The notes beneath the pieces are model-generated. The model saw nothing but the letters and a program-made list of their open reading frames with translations, had not been told where the DNA came from and made no database searches. A stretch of DNA of 54,298 nt from Betaproteobacteria bacterium (GTDB lineage Bacteria > Pseudomonadota > Gammaproteobacteria > Burkholderiales > Sulfuricellaceae). Position numbers and translations under genes: made by a program. The stretch lies in NCBI GenBank assembly GCA_021373185.1, contig JAJFTF010000047.1, forward strand, positions 1-54,298, given 5' to 3'. This document shows positions 36,726 through 46,667 of this stretch, piece after piece (position 1 is the stretch's first letter; each line of letters opens with the position of its first letter).

Positions 36726-39568
36726 TGCCGAACCGCGCCAGAAAAATACTCTCCGGCTGGACAATACGTTCCGGCCTTGTCGGGCTGGTCGGTATCGTTG
36801 CCCTGTTGGTGTTAGGGCTTGCCAACGAATATCAGGAAGCGGACAAACATGCCCAGGTAGAAGTAAAAAATCTCTCGCGCTTGCTGGAGGAACATGCCCT
36901 GGCAACCGTGCAAAAAGCCGACTTGCTGTTGCGCGACATACAAGGGGACGTACGCCCCGGCGACATGCGACTGGCTCGTGAGGCGAACACTCCACGCGCC
37001 AGGGAGCTTCATGCGTCGCTGAAATTCCACCGCGAAACAGTACCGGATATCAGCGTATTGCATCTGACCAATGCAAAAGGTGAACACATCCACAGCTCCA
37101 TCTCTCCCCTTCCCCATATCGACATTGCCGACCGCCCCTATTTTCAGCGCCAAAGAAACGATGCAGCGGCTGGGCTGGTGATTTCCCCCCCGTTGATCTC
37201 GCGCACCACCGGCAAATGGACGTTAATCCTGACCCGACGGCTCAATTTCGAAGATGGCGGTTTCGCCGGTGTCGCTCTTGCGGTACTGGATATGGATCGC
37301 TTCCAGAAACTTTTTCGCTCCCTCGATCTTGGAGCCCACGGATTGGTCGCGCTGTACGACACGGAATTGCATATGGCCGCCCGATTCCCGACCAGCGAGA
37401 AAGATATCGGCAAAAAAATCCCCGGACTTTACGTCGAAGGTTTGCTCAAAAAAGGCTTGAAGCATGGCGTTTATCACACCAGATCGCCAGTGGACGGCGT
37501 CAAGCGCCTGTTCAGCTTCCGCCAGGTGGGTGATCTGCCGCTGGTCGTGATCGCCGGCATCGCCGAGGACGACTATCTCGCCGAATGGCGGCAACATGTT
37601 TGGCAATATGGCATCGGCCTGGTGATTCTCTGCTTGATGGTGGCGAGTCTCGAACTGCGGCAGCGGCGGGCAGAGGAAGCCCTGCGCAAGAGCGACGAAG
37701 ATCTCCACACGATTGCCGACTATACCTATGACTGGGAGTACTGGGAGGGCGCGCAACGGGAGCTGCGCTACATGTCGCCTTCCTGTGAACGCATTACCGG
37801 CTACTCCCTGGCCGAGTTCAAGGCGGATCCCGAACTGCTGTACCGGATTGTTCATCCCGATGACCGGCACTTGATGGAGGCGCATCATAACAACATCGCT
37901 CACCAGGATATTGCCAATATCGATTTCCGCATTATGCGGCGCGACGGTGAGATATGCTGGATTTCACATGGCTGCCAGGCGGTTTATGGGAAGGATGGCG
38001 AGCATCTGGGGCGTCGCGCCAACAATCGCGACATCACCGAGCGCAAGGCGATTGAACAGGCGTTACAAGAGAGTGAGGAGCGCTTCCGCCTCATCAGCAT
38101 GGCCGCCAATGATGGCATCATCATCCTCGGCTCGGAGGATAGAGTCGTCTACTGGAGTCCGGCTGCAGAAAAGATATTCGGTTACCCGGCCAGCGAAATA
38201 CTCGACCGGAAAATGCATGAGTTGGTTGCACCCGCCCGTTATCGAGAGGATTTTCATCGGGGCTTTGAGCACTTCATGGCTTCCGGGAAAGGGCCGTTAA
38301 TTGGTAAAACGCTGGAAATCGAAGCATTGCACAAAGACGGCGCAGAGATTCCAGTCGAACTGTCTATATCCGCCTTTCAAATCAAAGGCCAGTGGCATGC
38401 CTTGGGCATTGTCCGCGATATCAGCGAACGCAAGAAGGCCGAACTGGAGTTCAAAACCATCATCCAGACCACCATGGACGGCTTCCTGGTAATCGATGCC
38501 CACCAAGGCCAATTCCTCGACACCAACGACGCCTATTGCAAGATGCTGGGATATGGCAGGGACGAACTCCTGAACCTGAAGACTACCGATATTGAAGTCA
38601 TGGAAACGCCCGAAGACGTGATTGCGCATCAAACAGAAATCCGCAATACCGGGCATGCGCACTTCGAGACACGCCACCGGCGCAAGGATGGGAAAACGAT
38701 CGACGTGGATGTCAGCACCACCTATCTTGACGTTCGCGGAGGCGTACTTATTGCTTTCATTCGAGACATCACCGAGCGCAAGCGCTTGGAAAAGGAGCTC
38801 CTGCACCTCAACCAAACGCTGGAGCAACAGGTCAAGAATGGCGTTGCCAGGAATATGGAGCAGGAGCGTTTGCTGATCCAGCAATCCCGCCTTGCCGCCA
38901 TGGGCGAAATGATCGGCAACATCGCCCATCAGTGGCGCCAGCCGATCAATGCACTGACGCTGCTGCTGGGCAACATCAAGGACGCTTACGAATACAATGA
39001 GCTGGACAAGAAATACCTCGACAGTGAGGTAGACAAAGGCCAGCAGATGATCCTGAGCATGTCTGCCACCATCGACGATTTCCGCAATTTTTTCAAACCC
39101 AACAAGGAAAAACAGAATTTCCAACCTTGCGATGGCATAGAAGACGCCATCAAATTGGTCAGCCACAGCTTCAAGAACTGCAACATTGAAATTGAATTTG
39201 AAAAAAATGACGAGCGATGCAAAGTAATGGGTTATCCCAATGAATTTGCGCAAGTCGTGCTGAATGCACTGTCCAATGCCAAGGAAGCCATCGTCGAAAA
39301 AAAGATACATGGAAAAGTGCATATCCGGGTTGAAAAGGAGACCGATAAAGCCATCGTATCCATACGAGATAATGCCGGCGGCATCCCGGAAGAAATCCTG
39401 CCGAAAGTATTCGACCCGTATTTCACCACCAAGGAAAAGGGAACGGGAATTGGCCTGTACATGTCTAAAACAATCATGGATCACATGGATGGCGATATTG
39501 TCATTCGCAATATCGCGGGCGGCACGGAAGTATTGATTACGCTGCCGCTGGTCGTTCCTGCTGTTTGA
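36725..39568 (+). CDS. Cache-PAS3 sensor histidine kinase
   Basis: 947 residues starting [22 protein letters not shown]1 (about 13-33) is followed by a dCache-type periplasmic domain (about 35-290) with [22 protein letters not shown]2 (about 295-310), three PAS/PAC units (about 320-435, 438-562, 565-680; ends [22 protein letters not shown]) and a dimerisation helix with [19 protein letters not shown] (His at about 735). The ATPase domain has N-box [11 protein letters not shown]1 [10 protein letters not shown] and G2 [10 protein letters not shown]. No receiver domain and no response-regulator gene adjacent, so it is an orphan kinase. The start overlaps a short leader ORF. Confidence 0.93.
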   Translation: MPNRARKILSGWTIRSGLVGLVGIVALLVLGLANEYQEADKHAQVEVKNLSRLLEEHALATVQKADLLLRDIQGDVRPGDMRLAREANTPRARELHASLKFHRETVPDISVLHLTNAKGEHIHSSISPLPHIDIADRPYFQRQRNDAAAGLVISPPLISRTTGKWTLILTRRLNFEDGGFAGVALAVLDMDRFQKLFRSLDLGAHGLVALYDTELHMAARFPTSEKDIGKKIPGLYVEGLLKKGLKHGVYHTRSPVDGVKRLFSFRQVGDLPLVVIAGIAEDDYLAEWRQHVWQYGIGLVILCLMVASLELRQRRAEEALRKSDEDLHTIADYTYDWEYWEGAQRELRYMSPSCERITGYSLAEFKADPELLYRIVHPDDRHLMEAHHNNIAHQDIANIDFRIMRRDGEICWISHGCQAVYGKDGEHLGRRANNRDITERKAIEQALQESEERFRLISMAANDGIIILGSEDRVVYWSPAAEKIFGYPASEILDRKMHELVAPARYREDFHRGFEHFMASGKGPLIGKTLEIEALHKDGAEIPVELSISAFQIKGQWHALGIVRDISERKKAELEFKTIIQTTMDGFLVIDAHQGQFLDTNDAYCKMLGYGRDELLNLKTTDIEVMETPEDVIAHQTEIRNTGHAHFETRHRRKDGKTIDVDVSTTYLDVRGGVLIAFIRDITERKRLEKELLHLNQTLEQQVKNGVARNMEQERLLIQQSRLAAMGEMIGNIAHQWRQPINALTLLLGNIKDAYEYNELDKKYLDSEVDKGQQMILSMSATIDDFRNFFKPNKEKQNFQPCDGIEDAIKLVSHSFKNCNIEIEFEKNDERCKVMGYPNEFAQVVLNALSNAKEAIVEKKIHGKVHIRVEKETDKAIVSIRDNAGGIPEEILPKVFDPYFTTKEKGTGIGLYMSKTIMDHMDGDIVIRNIAGGTEVLITLPLVVPAV

Positions 39569-39674
39569 TTTCGCGCTCGAATGACGAAGATATGTCGGTT
39601 GCACGCATCATGGAAATTTGCCTATTTTTGTTTTCCTGACCAATGAATTACTCCTGATTGGAAAGGCATAAGAC

Positions 39675-40199
39675 ATGAGCCGGAAAAAGGAAATCGCCAC
39701 GCTCGCGGGTGGCTGCTTCTGGTGCCTGGAAGCGGTTTTCGAACTGCTGAAAGGGGTGGAAAAAGTGGAGTCGGGCTACACCGGCGGCAACACTACAAAT
39801 CCCACCTACGAGCAGATTTGCAGCGGCGCCACCGGCCATGCAGAGGCGGTACGGATCACCTTCGACCCGGACGTCATCGGCTTTGGCGAATTGCTGGAAG
39901 TGTTCTTTGCCATTCACGACCCCACCACCTTGAACCGCCAGGGCAACGATGTCGGCAGCCAATACCGTTCCGCCATCTTCACCCACAGCACGGAACAGAA
40001 AGCGGTTGCCGAAAAAACCCTTGCCGGGATCGCTGCCGCCGTAACCGAGATCACGCCCGCCGAAATTTTCTACACGGCGGAAAATTACCATCAGGAATAT
40101 TTCCGGCACCACGGCGAGCAGCCCTACTGCCAGTTTACCGTCGCGCCGAAAGTGGCGAAACTGAAGGGGAAATTCAAGTCGTGGCTGAAAGGTGCTTAA
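39675..40199 (+). CDS. msrA: peptide-methionine (S)-S-oxide reductase
   Basis: 174 residues starting MSRKKEIATLAGGCFWCLEA. The active-site motif GGCFWC (Cys14) and the segments GYTGGNTTNPTYEQICSGATG and NYHQEYF are characteristic. Repairs oxidised methionine. Its last codons are near the next gene, which starts 6 bp after the stop, so the two are probably co-transcribed. Confidence 0.97.
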   Translation: MSRKKEIATLAGGCFWCLEAVFELLKGVEKVESGYTGGNTTNPTYEQICSGATGHAEAVRITFDPDVIGFGELLEVFFAIHDPTTLNRQGNDVGSQYRSAIFTHSTEQKAVAEKTLAGIAAAVTEITPAEIFYTAENYHQEYFRHHGEQPYCQFTVAPKVAKLKGKFKSWLKGA

Positions 40200-40204
40200 C
40201 CGGC

Positions 40205-40648
40205 ATGCCGCATGCTCCTTTGTTCTCGGAGTCTGCCATCCCGACGGCAACGATCAAGGCCTACCTTGCGGCGAATTACATGGTGTTTGCCGCCGAGCCG
40301 TTTACCCTGAAAATCGGCCATGCCAGCCCTGAACTCGCGCGCTGGTTCAAACTTAAACGGACAGACAGCGCCGCATTCATCACCGCATGGAATCCATTGG
40401 GCGAGCCGACACCGGATGCGGAAAACCATGCCGCCCAGAAAAAACTGCTTGCTCGAATCAAGGCCGAGGGTTTGCCCTATCTGGACGGCGAGGGCCGCGA
40501 TCCATCGGGCCAATGGCAGGGAGAGTCGAGTCTGCTGGTGTTCGGGGTTTCGCTTGAGGCTGCCAGGAAGCTGGCCAGCGAATTCCGCCAGAACGGCTTG
40601 GTTTACGCCGGCAGCGATGCCACGCCACGGCTTATTCTATTGCGCTAA
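40205..40648 (+). CDS. DUF3293-type protein
   Basis: 147 residues starting MPHAPLFSESAIPTATIKAY. It has the DUF3293 pattern: ITAWNPLGEP in the middle, GEGRDPSGQWQGESSLLVFG and a final ATPRLILL. The function of this small domain is unknown. It follows msrA directly. I chose the first ATG after the msrA stop; an in-frame reading further upstream lies inside msrA. Confidence 0.8.
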   Translation: MPHAPLFSESAIPTATIKAYLAANYMVFAAEPFTLKIGHASPELARWFKLKRTDSAAFITAWNPLGEPTPDAENHAAQKKLLARIKAEGLPYLDGEGRDPSGQWQGESSLLVFGVSLEAARKLASEFRQNGLVYAGSDATPRLILLR

Positions 40649-40665
40649 GTTGCAAACCCAATGTT

Positions 40666-40703
40666 GGGTGGGTTACGGCACAAACTGCGTGCCTAACCCA
40701 CCC
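40666..40703. repeat. GGGTGGGTTA-type palindrome between convergent genes
   Basis: GGGTGGGTTACGGCAC (40666-40681) and GTGCCTAACCCACCC (40689-40703) form a strong imperfect hairpin. It lies between the DUF3293 gene and the converging rsmB-type gene. This motif class is common in intergenic regions of many proteobacteria and cyanobacteria. It might also help end both transcripts. Confidence 0.7.
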
Positions 40704-40738
40704 TACCTCGATCAAGGAAGCGGTACATCCATCCCGCT

Positions 40739-41998
40739 TTAGCCTTTTCTCTCCATCACCGCCGCGAAGAAGCCATCCGTGCCATGCACATGGGGCACGA
40801 GCTTGAAATATTTGCCGGTATCCAGGGCGATGTTCTGCTGCGCCAGCACTTCCGAAGCGGCGTGCAATTCGAACTCCGGGTGGGCAGCGAGGAAGGCTTC
40901 GACGATCTGTTCGTTTTCCTCTTCCAGGATGCTGCAGGTGGCGTAGACCAGCCGTCCACCGACTTTGACAAGACGGGCGGCGGCGTTGAGGATGGCGGCC
41001 TGCTTGACGGTCAGCTCGGCGATGTCCTGCGGCTTCTGGCGCCATTTCAGGTCGGGGTTGCGGCGCAGGGTGCCCAAGCCGCTGCACGGCGCATCCACCA
41101 GCACGCGGTCGAGTTTGCCGGCGAGGCGCTTGATCTTGATGTCGTTCTCGTTGCTGATCAACTGCGGATGCAGGTTGGAAAGGCCGGAGCGCTTCAGGCG
41201 CGGCTTGAGCTGGGTGAGGCGCTTGGCCGATACGTCGAAAGCGTAGATGCGTCCCAGGGAGTGCATCAGCGCGCCCAGCAGCAGGGTCTTGCCGCCGGCG
41301 CCGGCGCAGAAATCGGCAATCATTTCACCGCGCTTCGGCGCCACCAGGTAGCCGATCAACTGGCTGCCTTCGTCCTGCACTTCGATCTTGCCGGTCAGGA
41401 ACAAGGGATGGCGGTTGATCGCCGGCTTTTCCCTGATGCGCACGCCGATTGGCGAATAAGGCATGGCTTCTGCCGGGATACCGTCGCGCTTGAGGATTGC
41501 CAGCACTTCGTCGCGGTTGGCGAGCACGGTGTTGGCGCGCAAATCGAGCGGCGCAGGCTGCTGCATGCCGCGCGCCAAAGCGAGAATTTCCTCTTCCGCC
41601 ATGTGGGCGGCCAGTCTTTCAGCCAGCCAGTCGGGGAAATCCGCCCGCGCCGCCAGCGACAGGTCGTCCGTCGACACGCCTTTGACCTGCTTCAGCCAGT
41701 CGCTCTCCCCCTCGTAAAGCAGCGGCTCCAGCTCGCGCAGGCTGAGGCCCTGAACCCGCGCCAGCAAGGCCAGAACCAGGTGGCGCGGCGTGAGGTGAGG
41801 CGCGGCGAGATGCTCCAGCAGGCGCTTGCGCCGCAGCACGGCATAGACCGTCTCGGCGACGAATGCGCGATCCTTCTGGCCGAGTTCCGGGTTGTTGCGG
41901 AAATAGCGGCTCAGGGTCGCGTCAGCCGGATGAGTCAGCGGCAGAATTTCGGTCAGGGCATGAATGGCATGGCCAAGGCGTGCGGTGGAGAGTTGCAT
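40739..41998 (-). CDS. RsmB/NOP-family RNA (cytosine-5) methyltransferase
   Basis: 419 residues starting MQLSTARLGHAIHALTEILP. An N-terminal NusB-like part is followed by an SAM-dependent methyltransferase domain: FCAGAGGKTLLLGAL, VLVDAPCSGLGTLRRNPDLK and LVYATCSILEEENEQIV with the catalytic and release cysteines. E. coli RsmB methylates C967 of 16S rRNA; an exact target here is not certain. Separated by a repeat from the DUF3108 genes on the same strand. Confidence 0.9.
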   Translation of the reverse strand: MQLSTARLGHAIHALTEILPLTHPADATLSRYFRNNPELGQKDRAFVAETVYAVLRRKRLLEHLAAPHLTPRHLVLALLARVQGLSLRELEPLLYEGESDWLKQVKGVSTDDLSLAARADFPDWLAERLAAHMAEEEILALARGMQQPAPLDLRANTVLANRDEVLAILKRDGIPAEAMPYSPIGVRIREKPAINRHPLFLTGKIEVQDEGSQLIGYLVAPKRGEMIADFCAGAGGKTLLLGALMHSLGRIYAFDVSAKRLTQLKPRLKRSGLSNLHPQLISNENDIKIKRLAGKLDRVLVDAPCSGLGTLRRNPDLKWRQKPQDIAELTVKQAAILNAAARLVKVGGRLVYATCSILEEENEQIVEAFLAAHPEFELHAASEVLAQQNIALDTGKYFKLVPHVHGTDGFFAAVMERKG

Positions 41999-42036
41999 AA
42001 TAAAATGTCGTTCCGGTTATTTTGAAAACAACTAGC

Positions 42037-42096
42037 CACGGATTACACGGATGAATGCTCTGTGAATTTATCGGTGAAAATCCGTGTTAATCCGTG
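42037..42096. repeat. CACGGATTA-type inverted repeat
   Basis: CACGGATTACACGGAT (42037-42052) and ATCCGTGTTAATCCGTG (42080-42096) are near-perfect inverted copies with a 27-nt loop. It fills the 117-bp gap between the rsmB-type gene and the DUF3108 gene. Confidence 0.65.
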
Positions 42097-42115
42097 ATCA
42101 AACTGTTTTTCAGAT

Positions 42116-43084
42116 TCATTGCGTAATTGCGATTTCATTCACCAGCAGCACCAGCCCGTCGCCATCCTTGTCGACCTGGCTGATCTTGACCGGCAGGTAA
42201 TGGTAGTCGGCAGCGAGCCAGACTTCCGTATCTTTTTCCCCTTCTTCGCGCCGCTTGCCGAGATGCAGCGTTTGCAGCGTGCCCATCGGAGTTTCCAGCG
42301 CTTCTTCCACCACCCAGTAGACATAGCTATCGAGCTTCCGGCCATTGGTGATGGACAATTGCACGGCGCTGCGCTGCGGCGGCGCAAAGGCCAACTGGTA
42401 CATGAAGCTTAACAGATCCTGTGTTCCCTCCGGCAGCTTGACCGTCTTCCTGTCGCTGCCGCTGGCGAGCGCAAGCGTCATGGCGCTCCAGTCGAAGCGG
42501 GCGGCATCGACCTTGTCCTCGCCCTGCCCGCGCTCCACCCGGTAACTGGCCGGTTTCAGGCCGGACGGGGTGATCTCGCCCTGGCTGATCTGCACATGCT
42601 TGCCGGAAGCGAACAGGGAAAACAGGCCGGTCGCCTCGGCCACGCTGGAAATGGTGAAATGCTCCCCATCGAGTTTCCAGGTCTGTTCGGCGCGCCCCAC
42701 ACGCATCCCGTTCACCCCTTTGTACACCGCAAACTTGATCGTCGCATTCTGCGGCATGGGCGGTGATTTTTCTTCCTCCGGCGCAGGCTCGACGGCTGGC
42801 GGCGGAACAGGCTGCGGGGCTGGTTCGGCAACTGAATGATCCGGCGCAATCGGTGCCGGCAAAACGTCTTTTGCCGGCAACCGGCGCGGCTTGGGTTGCG
42901 GCGGACGCGGCCTTGGCGGCTTGGCCGTCTCCCGTTGCGCGACAACGGCGGGCGGCGGGATCTCCAGCTTGATGTTCAGTTCGGGCGCCGGCGCCATGCT
43001 CAGCGGCAGGGAAAGATGCGGCCCAAACAGCAGGGCGAGATGCAGCGCCACGGAGAAGCCCAGCACCCACAGCAGTTTTTTCAT
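42116..43084 (-). CDS. DUF3108 protein with TonB-like Pro-rich N-terminus
   Basis: 322 residues. A single N-terminal TM (MKKLLWVLGFSVALHLALLF) leads to a long Pro/Lys/Arg linker (RPRPPQPKPRRLPAKDVLPA) and a DUF3108 domain (about 115-320; FAVYKGVNGMRVGRAEQTWK). The TM plus Pro-rich part resembles TonB. DUF3108 proteins are periplasmic or outer-membrane-associated with unknown role. The next gene is a shorter DUF3108 paralogue 27 bp away; both follow purN on the same strand. Confidence 0.82.
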   Translation of the reverse strand: MKKLLWVLGFSVALHLALLFGPHLSLPLSMAPAPELNIKLEIPPPAVVAQRETAKPPRPRPPQPKPRRLPAKDVLPAPIAPDHSVAEPAPQPVPPPAVEPAPEEEKSPPMPQNATIKFAVYKGVNGMRVGRAEQTWKLDGEHFTISSVAEATGLFSLFASGKHVQISQGEITPSGLKPASYRVERGQGEDKVDAARFDWSAMTLALASGSDRKTVKLPEGTQDLLSFMYQLAFAPPQRSAVQLSITNGRKLDSYVYWVVEEALETPMGTLQTLHLGKRREEGEKDTEVWLAADYHYLPVKISQVDKDGDGLVLLVNEIAITQ

Positions 43085-43111
43085 GGTATCCGGGTGAGCC
43101 GCCCCAAGAAA

Positions 43112-43795
43112 CTATTCTCCCTCGATGCTCAGGGAAATCAGGTTCTGTTCGATCCTGCCGCCGCCGTGTTCCTCGATGACGATACGCACCGGGAAATAGC
43201 GGCGATCCTTGGCCAGCCAGATTTCTGTGCCATCCTCGTCGGCTGCATGCTGCTTGATCAGATGCAGCGTCTTGAACTGCCCTGCCGGCGTGGTGATCTT
43301 TTCCTCGCCCGCCAGCTTGTAGCGATACGGGTTGAGCTTCTTGCCGGTGGTCATGAACAGGCTGATGTCGCCTTTGGGCGGCGCAAACATGAACTGGTAA
43401 AGCATGCTGATACGATCCTGCGTGCCCGACTCAAGGGTGGCGGACTCGGTCTTGCCGTCGAAACGGAAAGTGATGTTCTTTTTCTCCCAGTCGAAATCCG
43501 TCTGAACCCCGTCGGAACGCCCACGATGGTCTTCGAAATGCAGCGGGCGCAGCCCCTTGTCGGTGACCTCGCCGTTGCTGGCCAGGCGAATTTTTCCGAG
43601 CAAGGCGAAAATGCCGACGCCGCTGGTGACGCTCTCCAGTTGGTAGCGGCCATCGCCCTGCTTGAAGGTTTCCGTCACGGTGCCAATTTTCTGGCCTGAC
43701 TTGGAAAACGCATAAACCGCAGAAGTATGGATCGGCGCGGCAGCCTGCGCCGCAACGGCCCACAGGCTGCACAGCACCACCAGCAGGCGCATCAT
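43112..43795 (-). CDS. DUF3108 protein, short paralogue
   Basis: 227 residues. A signal peptide ([18 protein letters not shown]) is directly followed by a DUF3108 domain (SAVYAFSKSGQKIGTVTETF to the end). Shares QTDFDWEKKNITFRF and the LKTLHLI/LQTLHLG-type segments with its neighbour, so tandem duplication is likely. The start overlaps the purN stop (ATGA). Confidence 0.85.
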   Translation of the reverse strand: MMRLLVVLCSLWAVAAQAAAPIHTSAVYAFSKSGQKIGTVTETFKQGDGRYQLESVTSGVGIFALLGKIRLASNGEVTDKGLRPLHFEDHRGRSDGVQTDFDWEKKNITFRFDGKTESATLESGTQDRISMLYQFMFAPPKGDISLFMTTGKKLNPYRYKLAGEEKITTPAGQFKTLHLIKQHAADEDGTEIWLAKDRRYFPVRIVIEEHGGGRIEQNLISLSIEGE

Positions 43796-44436
43796 TGCGG
43801 CGGCTCCGACGGCGAAACCAGCGCAGCCGCGACGGCTTGCTGGTTCTGCAGCACGACACAGCCATTCGGCATCAGGCTGAGCCGGCCTTCGGCAAACCAG
43901 CGGATGGCTTGCGGGTAGATCAGGTGTTCCTGTTCCAGCACGCGCGCCGCCAGAATTTCTTCGGTATCGCCGGGCAGTACCGGCACCGCCGCCTGGACGA
44001 TGATCGGCCCCTTGTCGAGATCGGGCGTGACGAAATGCGCGGTGCAGCCATGGATTTTCACGCCCTCGGCCAAGGCCCGCGCATGCGTGCCGAGGCCGGA
44101 AAAAGCCGGCAACAGGGAGGGATGAATATTGATCAGCCGCCCGGCGTAATGCCTGACGAAGCCGGGCGTGAGAATGCGCATGAATCCGGCCAGCACCAGC
44201 AAGTCCGGCGCGAACCCGTCGATTTTCGCCATCAGTTCGGCGTCGAACGCTTCGCGGCTGTCATGCTCGCGGTGATTCACCACCGCAACAGAAACGCCGT
44301 GCTGCCGGGCTGTCTCAAGGCCATGGGCGGCGGGGTTGCTGCTGATGACTGCCGCGATTTTAACCGGCAGTTTGGCCTCCAGGATCGCCTGCATGTTGCT
44401 GCCGCGCCCGGAGATGAGGATGACGACGGATTTCAT
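43792..44436 (-). CDS. purN: phosphoribosylglycinamide formyltransferase
   Basis: Transfers formyl from 10-formyl-THF to GAR in purine synthesis. 214 residues starting [20 protein letters not shown]. Active-site segments: [36 protein letters not shown] and the Asp in [15 protein letters not shown]. Start overlaps the purM stop (ATGA) and stop overlaps the DUF3108 start. Confidence 0.97.
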   Translation of the reverse strand: MKSVVILISGRGSNMQAILEAKLPVKIAAVISSNPAAHGLETARQHGVSVAVVNHREHDSREAFDAELMAKIDGFAPDLLVLAGFMRILTPGFVRHYAGRLINIHPSLLPAFSGLGTHARALAEGVKIHGCTAHFVTPDLDKGPIIVQAAVPVLPGDTEEILAARVLEQEHLIYPQAIRWFAEGRLSLMPNGCVVLQNQQAVAAALVSPSEPPQ

Positions 44437-45482
44437 TTCACCACGGTCTGCGGCTGTCCTTCCGGGCGCTTCTCGACATGGCCGATCTGCCAGACGGTCT
44501 CGCCGGCTTCGCGCAGCAATTGCATCGCCCGCTCGGCCTGATCGGCAGCGACGATCACCGCCATGCCGATGCCGCAGTTGAAGGTGCGGTGCATTTCTTT
44601 TTCCGCGACGTTGCCTTCCTTCTGCATCCAGGTGAACAGCGGCGGCATTTCCCAGCTATCCTTGGCCAACACCGCCATCAGGCTTTCCGGCAACACCCGC
44701 GGGATATTCTCCAGCAGTCCGCCGCCCGTGATGTGAGCCATGCCCTTGACCGGCAATTGTTCCATCAGCGCCAGCAACGGTTTGACGTAAATCCGCGTGG
44801 GCGCCAGCACCACGTCGCGCAAGGGGCGACCGTGGAAATCGGAATTCAGGTCGATGCCGCTGCGCTCGATGATCTTGCGGATCAGCGAATAGCCGTTGGA
44901 GTGCGCGCCGCTGGAAGCGAGTCCGAGCACGGCATCGCCCGCCACGATGGTCGAGCCGTTGATGAGTTTATCTTTTTCCGCCGCGCCGACCGCGAAGCCG
45001 GCAAGGTCGTATTCGCCCGCCGGGTACATGCCGGGCATCTCTGCGGTTTCGCCGCCGATCAGCGCGCAGCCCGCCTGTTCGCAGCCTGCCGCGATGCCCT
45101 TGATGACATCGGTGGCGGTGGCGACATCGAGCTTGCCGCAGGCGAAGTAATCGAGGAAGAACAGCGGCTCCGCGCCCTGCACCAGGATGTCGTTGACGCT
45201 CATCGCCACCAGGTCGATGCCGACGGTATCGTGCTTGTCGAGCATGAAGGCCAATTTTAATTTGGTGCCGACGCCATCGGTGCCGGACACCAGCACCGGG
45301 TTCTTGTATTTCTTCGAAATCTCGAACAGCGCGCCAAAGCCGCCAAGGCCGCCCATCACTTCTGGGCGCATGGTGCGTTTGGCGAACGGCTTGATGTTCT
45401 CCACCAGCGCATCGCCGGCGTCAATATCCACGCCGGCATCGCGGTAGCTCAGGGAATTCTGGGTTGCATAGGGCTGTTTCAA
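44433..45482 (-). CDS. purM: phosphoribosylformylglycinamidine cyclo-ligase
   Basis: AIR synthetase, the ATP-dependent ring closure of FGAM. 349 residues starting [20 protein letters not shown]. Motifs: [33 protein letters not shown] and [17 protein letters not shown]. First gene of purM-purN-DUF3108-DUF3108. The upstream region abuts an integron-like site at 45626-45695. Confidence 0.98.
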   Translation of the reverse strand: MKQPYATQNSLSYRDAGVDIDAGDALVENIKPFAKRTMRPEVMGGLGGFGALFEISKKYKNPVLVSGTDGVGTKLKLAFMLDKHDTVGIDLVAMSVNDILVQGAEPLFFLDYFACGKLDVATATDVIKGIAAGCEQAGCALIGGETAEMPGMYPAGEYDLAGFAVGAAEKDKLINGSTIVAGDAVLGLASSGAHSNGYSLIRKIIERSGIDLNSDFHGRPLRDVVLAPTRIYVKPLLALMEQLPVKGMAHITGGGLLENIPRVLPESLMAVLAKDSWEMPPLFTWMQKEGNVAEKEMHRTFNCGIGMAVIVAADQAERAMQLLREAGETVWQIGHVEKRPEGQPQTVVK

Positions 45483-45625
45483 GTTCTGCTCCCGCTATAT
45501 CTGGAAAATAGTGGCATTTTAACCCAAATGGGCGCGAAACGCCTTGAAGAACTGAAACTTGATCATCTTGGATGGCTGCGGCTGGCAGTGATTTTTGCAG
45601 TGCCGGCGTTCGGCCAGTTGTTCGG

Positions 45626-45695
45626 CTTTAATGTTTGAGTTCAGAGGCGCTATGCGGCTTCATCGCGCAGCACCCCCTGCAACAAGTGGTTAGAG
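45626..45695 (-). other. attC-like integron recombination site (site 3)
   Basis: 70 bp on the minus strand. R''-like CTCTAAC starts 2 bp after the stop of the Sel1 gene; centre GGGGTGCTGCGCG and CGCATAGCGCC around ATGAAGC; right end CTCTGAACTCAAAC then ATTAAAG, where the usual G/TT core is A/TT. Gap-free alignment with site 1 shows about 70% identity by hand count. Confidence 0.7.
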
Positions 45696-45696
45696 A

Positions 45697-46317
45697 TCAC
45701 TCGCAACCAGCCTCGCTAAGGGGCAATGGTACTCGCTGCCCTTCTTGGGATCGCAAAAACCACACCTTCCCTTCGGTTTTGTTCACCTCGACGCCGATAC
45801 CGTTACAGAGGAAGAGACCAACCGTAAATTCAGAATGCTTCAATCCTTGTTCTGCTGCTGCTCGGTATAGCTGATATGCACGATGCGGGACTTTCGGTAC
45901 GCCGTGAAGTCCGCTTTCATAAAAGCCGGCCAGTGACTCTTGAGCAATCGGATGTCCAGCGTTGGCCGCCTTCGTTAACCAGTAGACCGCGCCGCTGGGG
46001 TCACGATTTTTGAAACGAAAATATGTTCCGAGCAAATACTGCGCAACCGGAATATCTTGTTCGGCGGGCAACTTCAAGAGTTGGATTGGGGTCTCTGCAT
46101 CGCCTTCCCACCACAGCATGCGAGCGAGTTGAATCGTGGCATCCATGTGACCGAGGTCGTGCAACTCTTTAAGTCGGGGAATCGAAAGGCCTTGAACCTT
46201 TTCCAGATAAGGCTCATTAGGCGGTCGCCCAAAAGTTGATTGAAGGTCGGCAGCCCCGCAAACAAGCGGCCAGTGGATTAGCGCCAGAACAATTACGGCG
46301 AATATACGTGTATTCAT
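45697..46317 (-). CDS. secreted Sel1-repeat protein, cassette gene
   Basis: 206 residues from MNTRIFAVIVLALIHWPLVCG (signal peptide; VCG may act as a lipobox). Several Sel1/TPR-like repeats follow: AQYLLGTYFRFKNRDPSGAV, YWLTKAANAGHPIAQESLAG and YRAAAEQGLKHSEFTVGLF. Such proteins mediate protein contacts in the periplasm. The ribosome site AGAGG lies inside the R' box of the upstream attC-like site, as in many cassettes. The last part is PLSEAGCE. Base composition is lower in GC than purM. An alternative start 9 codons upstream would extend into attC. Confidence 0.8.
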   Translation of the reverse strand: MNTRIFAVIVLALIHWPLVCGAADLQSTFGRPPNEPYLEKVQGLSIPRLKELHDLGHMDATIQLARMLWWEGDAETPIQLLKLPAEQDIPVAQYLLGTYFRFKNRDPSGAVYWLTKAANAGHPIAQESLAGFYESGLHGVPKVPHRAYQLYRAAAEQGLKHSEFTVGLFLCNGIGVEVNKTEGKVWFLRSQEGQRVPLPLSEAGCE

Positions 46318-46320
46318 GAC

Positions 46321-46390
46321 CTCTAACGTAGAAACAACCGGCACTACGCGGTTTCATCGCATTGCATCCGGGTTGATTAATGGGTTGGGC
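46321..46390 (-). other. attC-like integron recombination site (site 2)
   Basis: 70 bp on the minus strand. R'' GCCCAAC fits RYYYAAC; centre contains GCGATGAAACCGCGTAGTGC, 18 of 21 bases shared with site 3 in this region; inverted arms AACC-GG...ATGCG and CGCGTAGTGCCGGTT; R' GTTAGAG (core GTTRRR, last base not Y). It lies between the 88-residue gene and the Sel1 gene. Confidence 0.7.
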
Positions 46391-46400
46391 AGCCCCGCCT

Positions 46401-46667
46401 CTAGGTGCTCTGAAAATTTGGCCATACCTTTGAAACCTCGTGCAAGCACAGCTTAAGTTTGGTGTGGGCGGTTGCTGGAATTGCTGAACCTTTAGCATTG
46501 AGCAATTCGTTGATGGCAAGGCCGACCTCACCAAGCCATTCGGAGGAGGTCGTATACGAAGCGAAACAACGTTGGCGAATATCCCCGATCAACGGTGCTG
46601 GCCCGGCGGCTTCAATCTCCGCCAATGCTTCCCGAAGGATTGGCGTGAAGTCTTGGATCGGCGACAT
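46401..46667 (-). CDS. 88-residue cassette protein of unknown function
   Basis: Starts MSPIQDFTPILREALAEIEA and ends VWPNFQST. Soluble, no signal peptide, mostly helical by composition. I do not recognise it. The stop lies 10 bp before the attC-like site. The 224-bp gap upstream (46668-46891) contains the boundary heptamer at 46687-46693 and no other convincing gene. Confidence 0.65.
   Translation of the reverse strand: MSPIQDFTPILREALAEIEAAGPAPLIGDIRQRCFASYTTSSEWLGEVGLAINELLNAKGSAIPATAHTKLKLCLHEVSKVWPNFQST

Noticed and set aside
45528..45638. 36-codon plus-strand frame (MGAKRLEELKLDHLGWLRL...) between purM and the attC-like site
   Set aside because: No ribosome site, it lies in the purM promoter region, and its end falls in the attC-like site. 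Removing the cassettes would end the frame at nearly the same place, so it is not a gene cut by the insertion.
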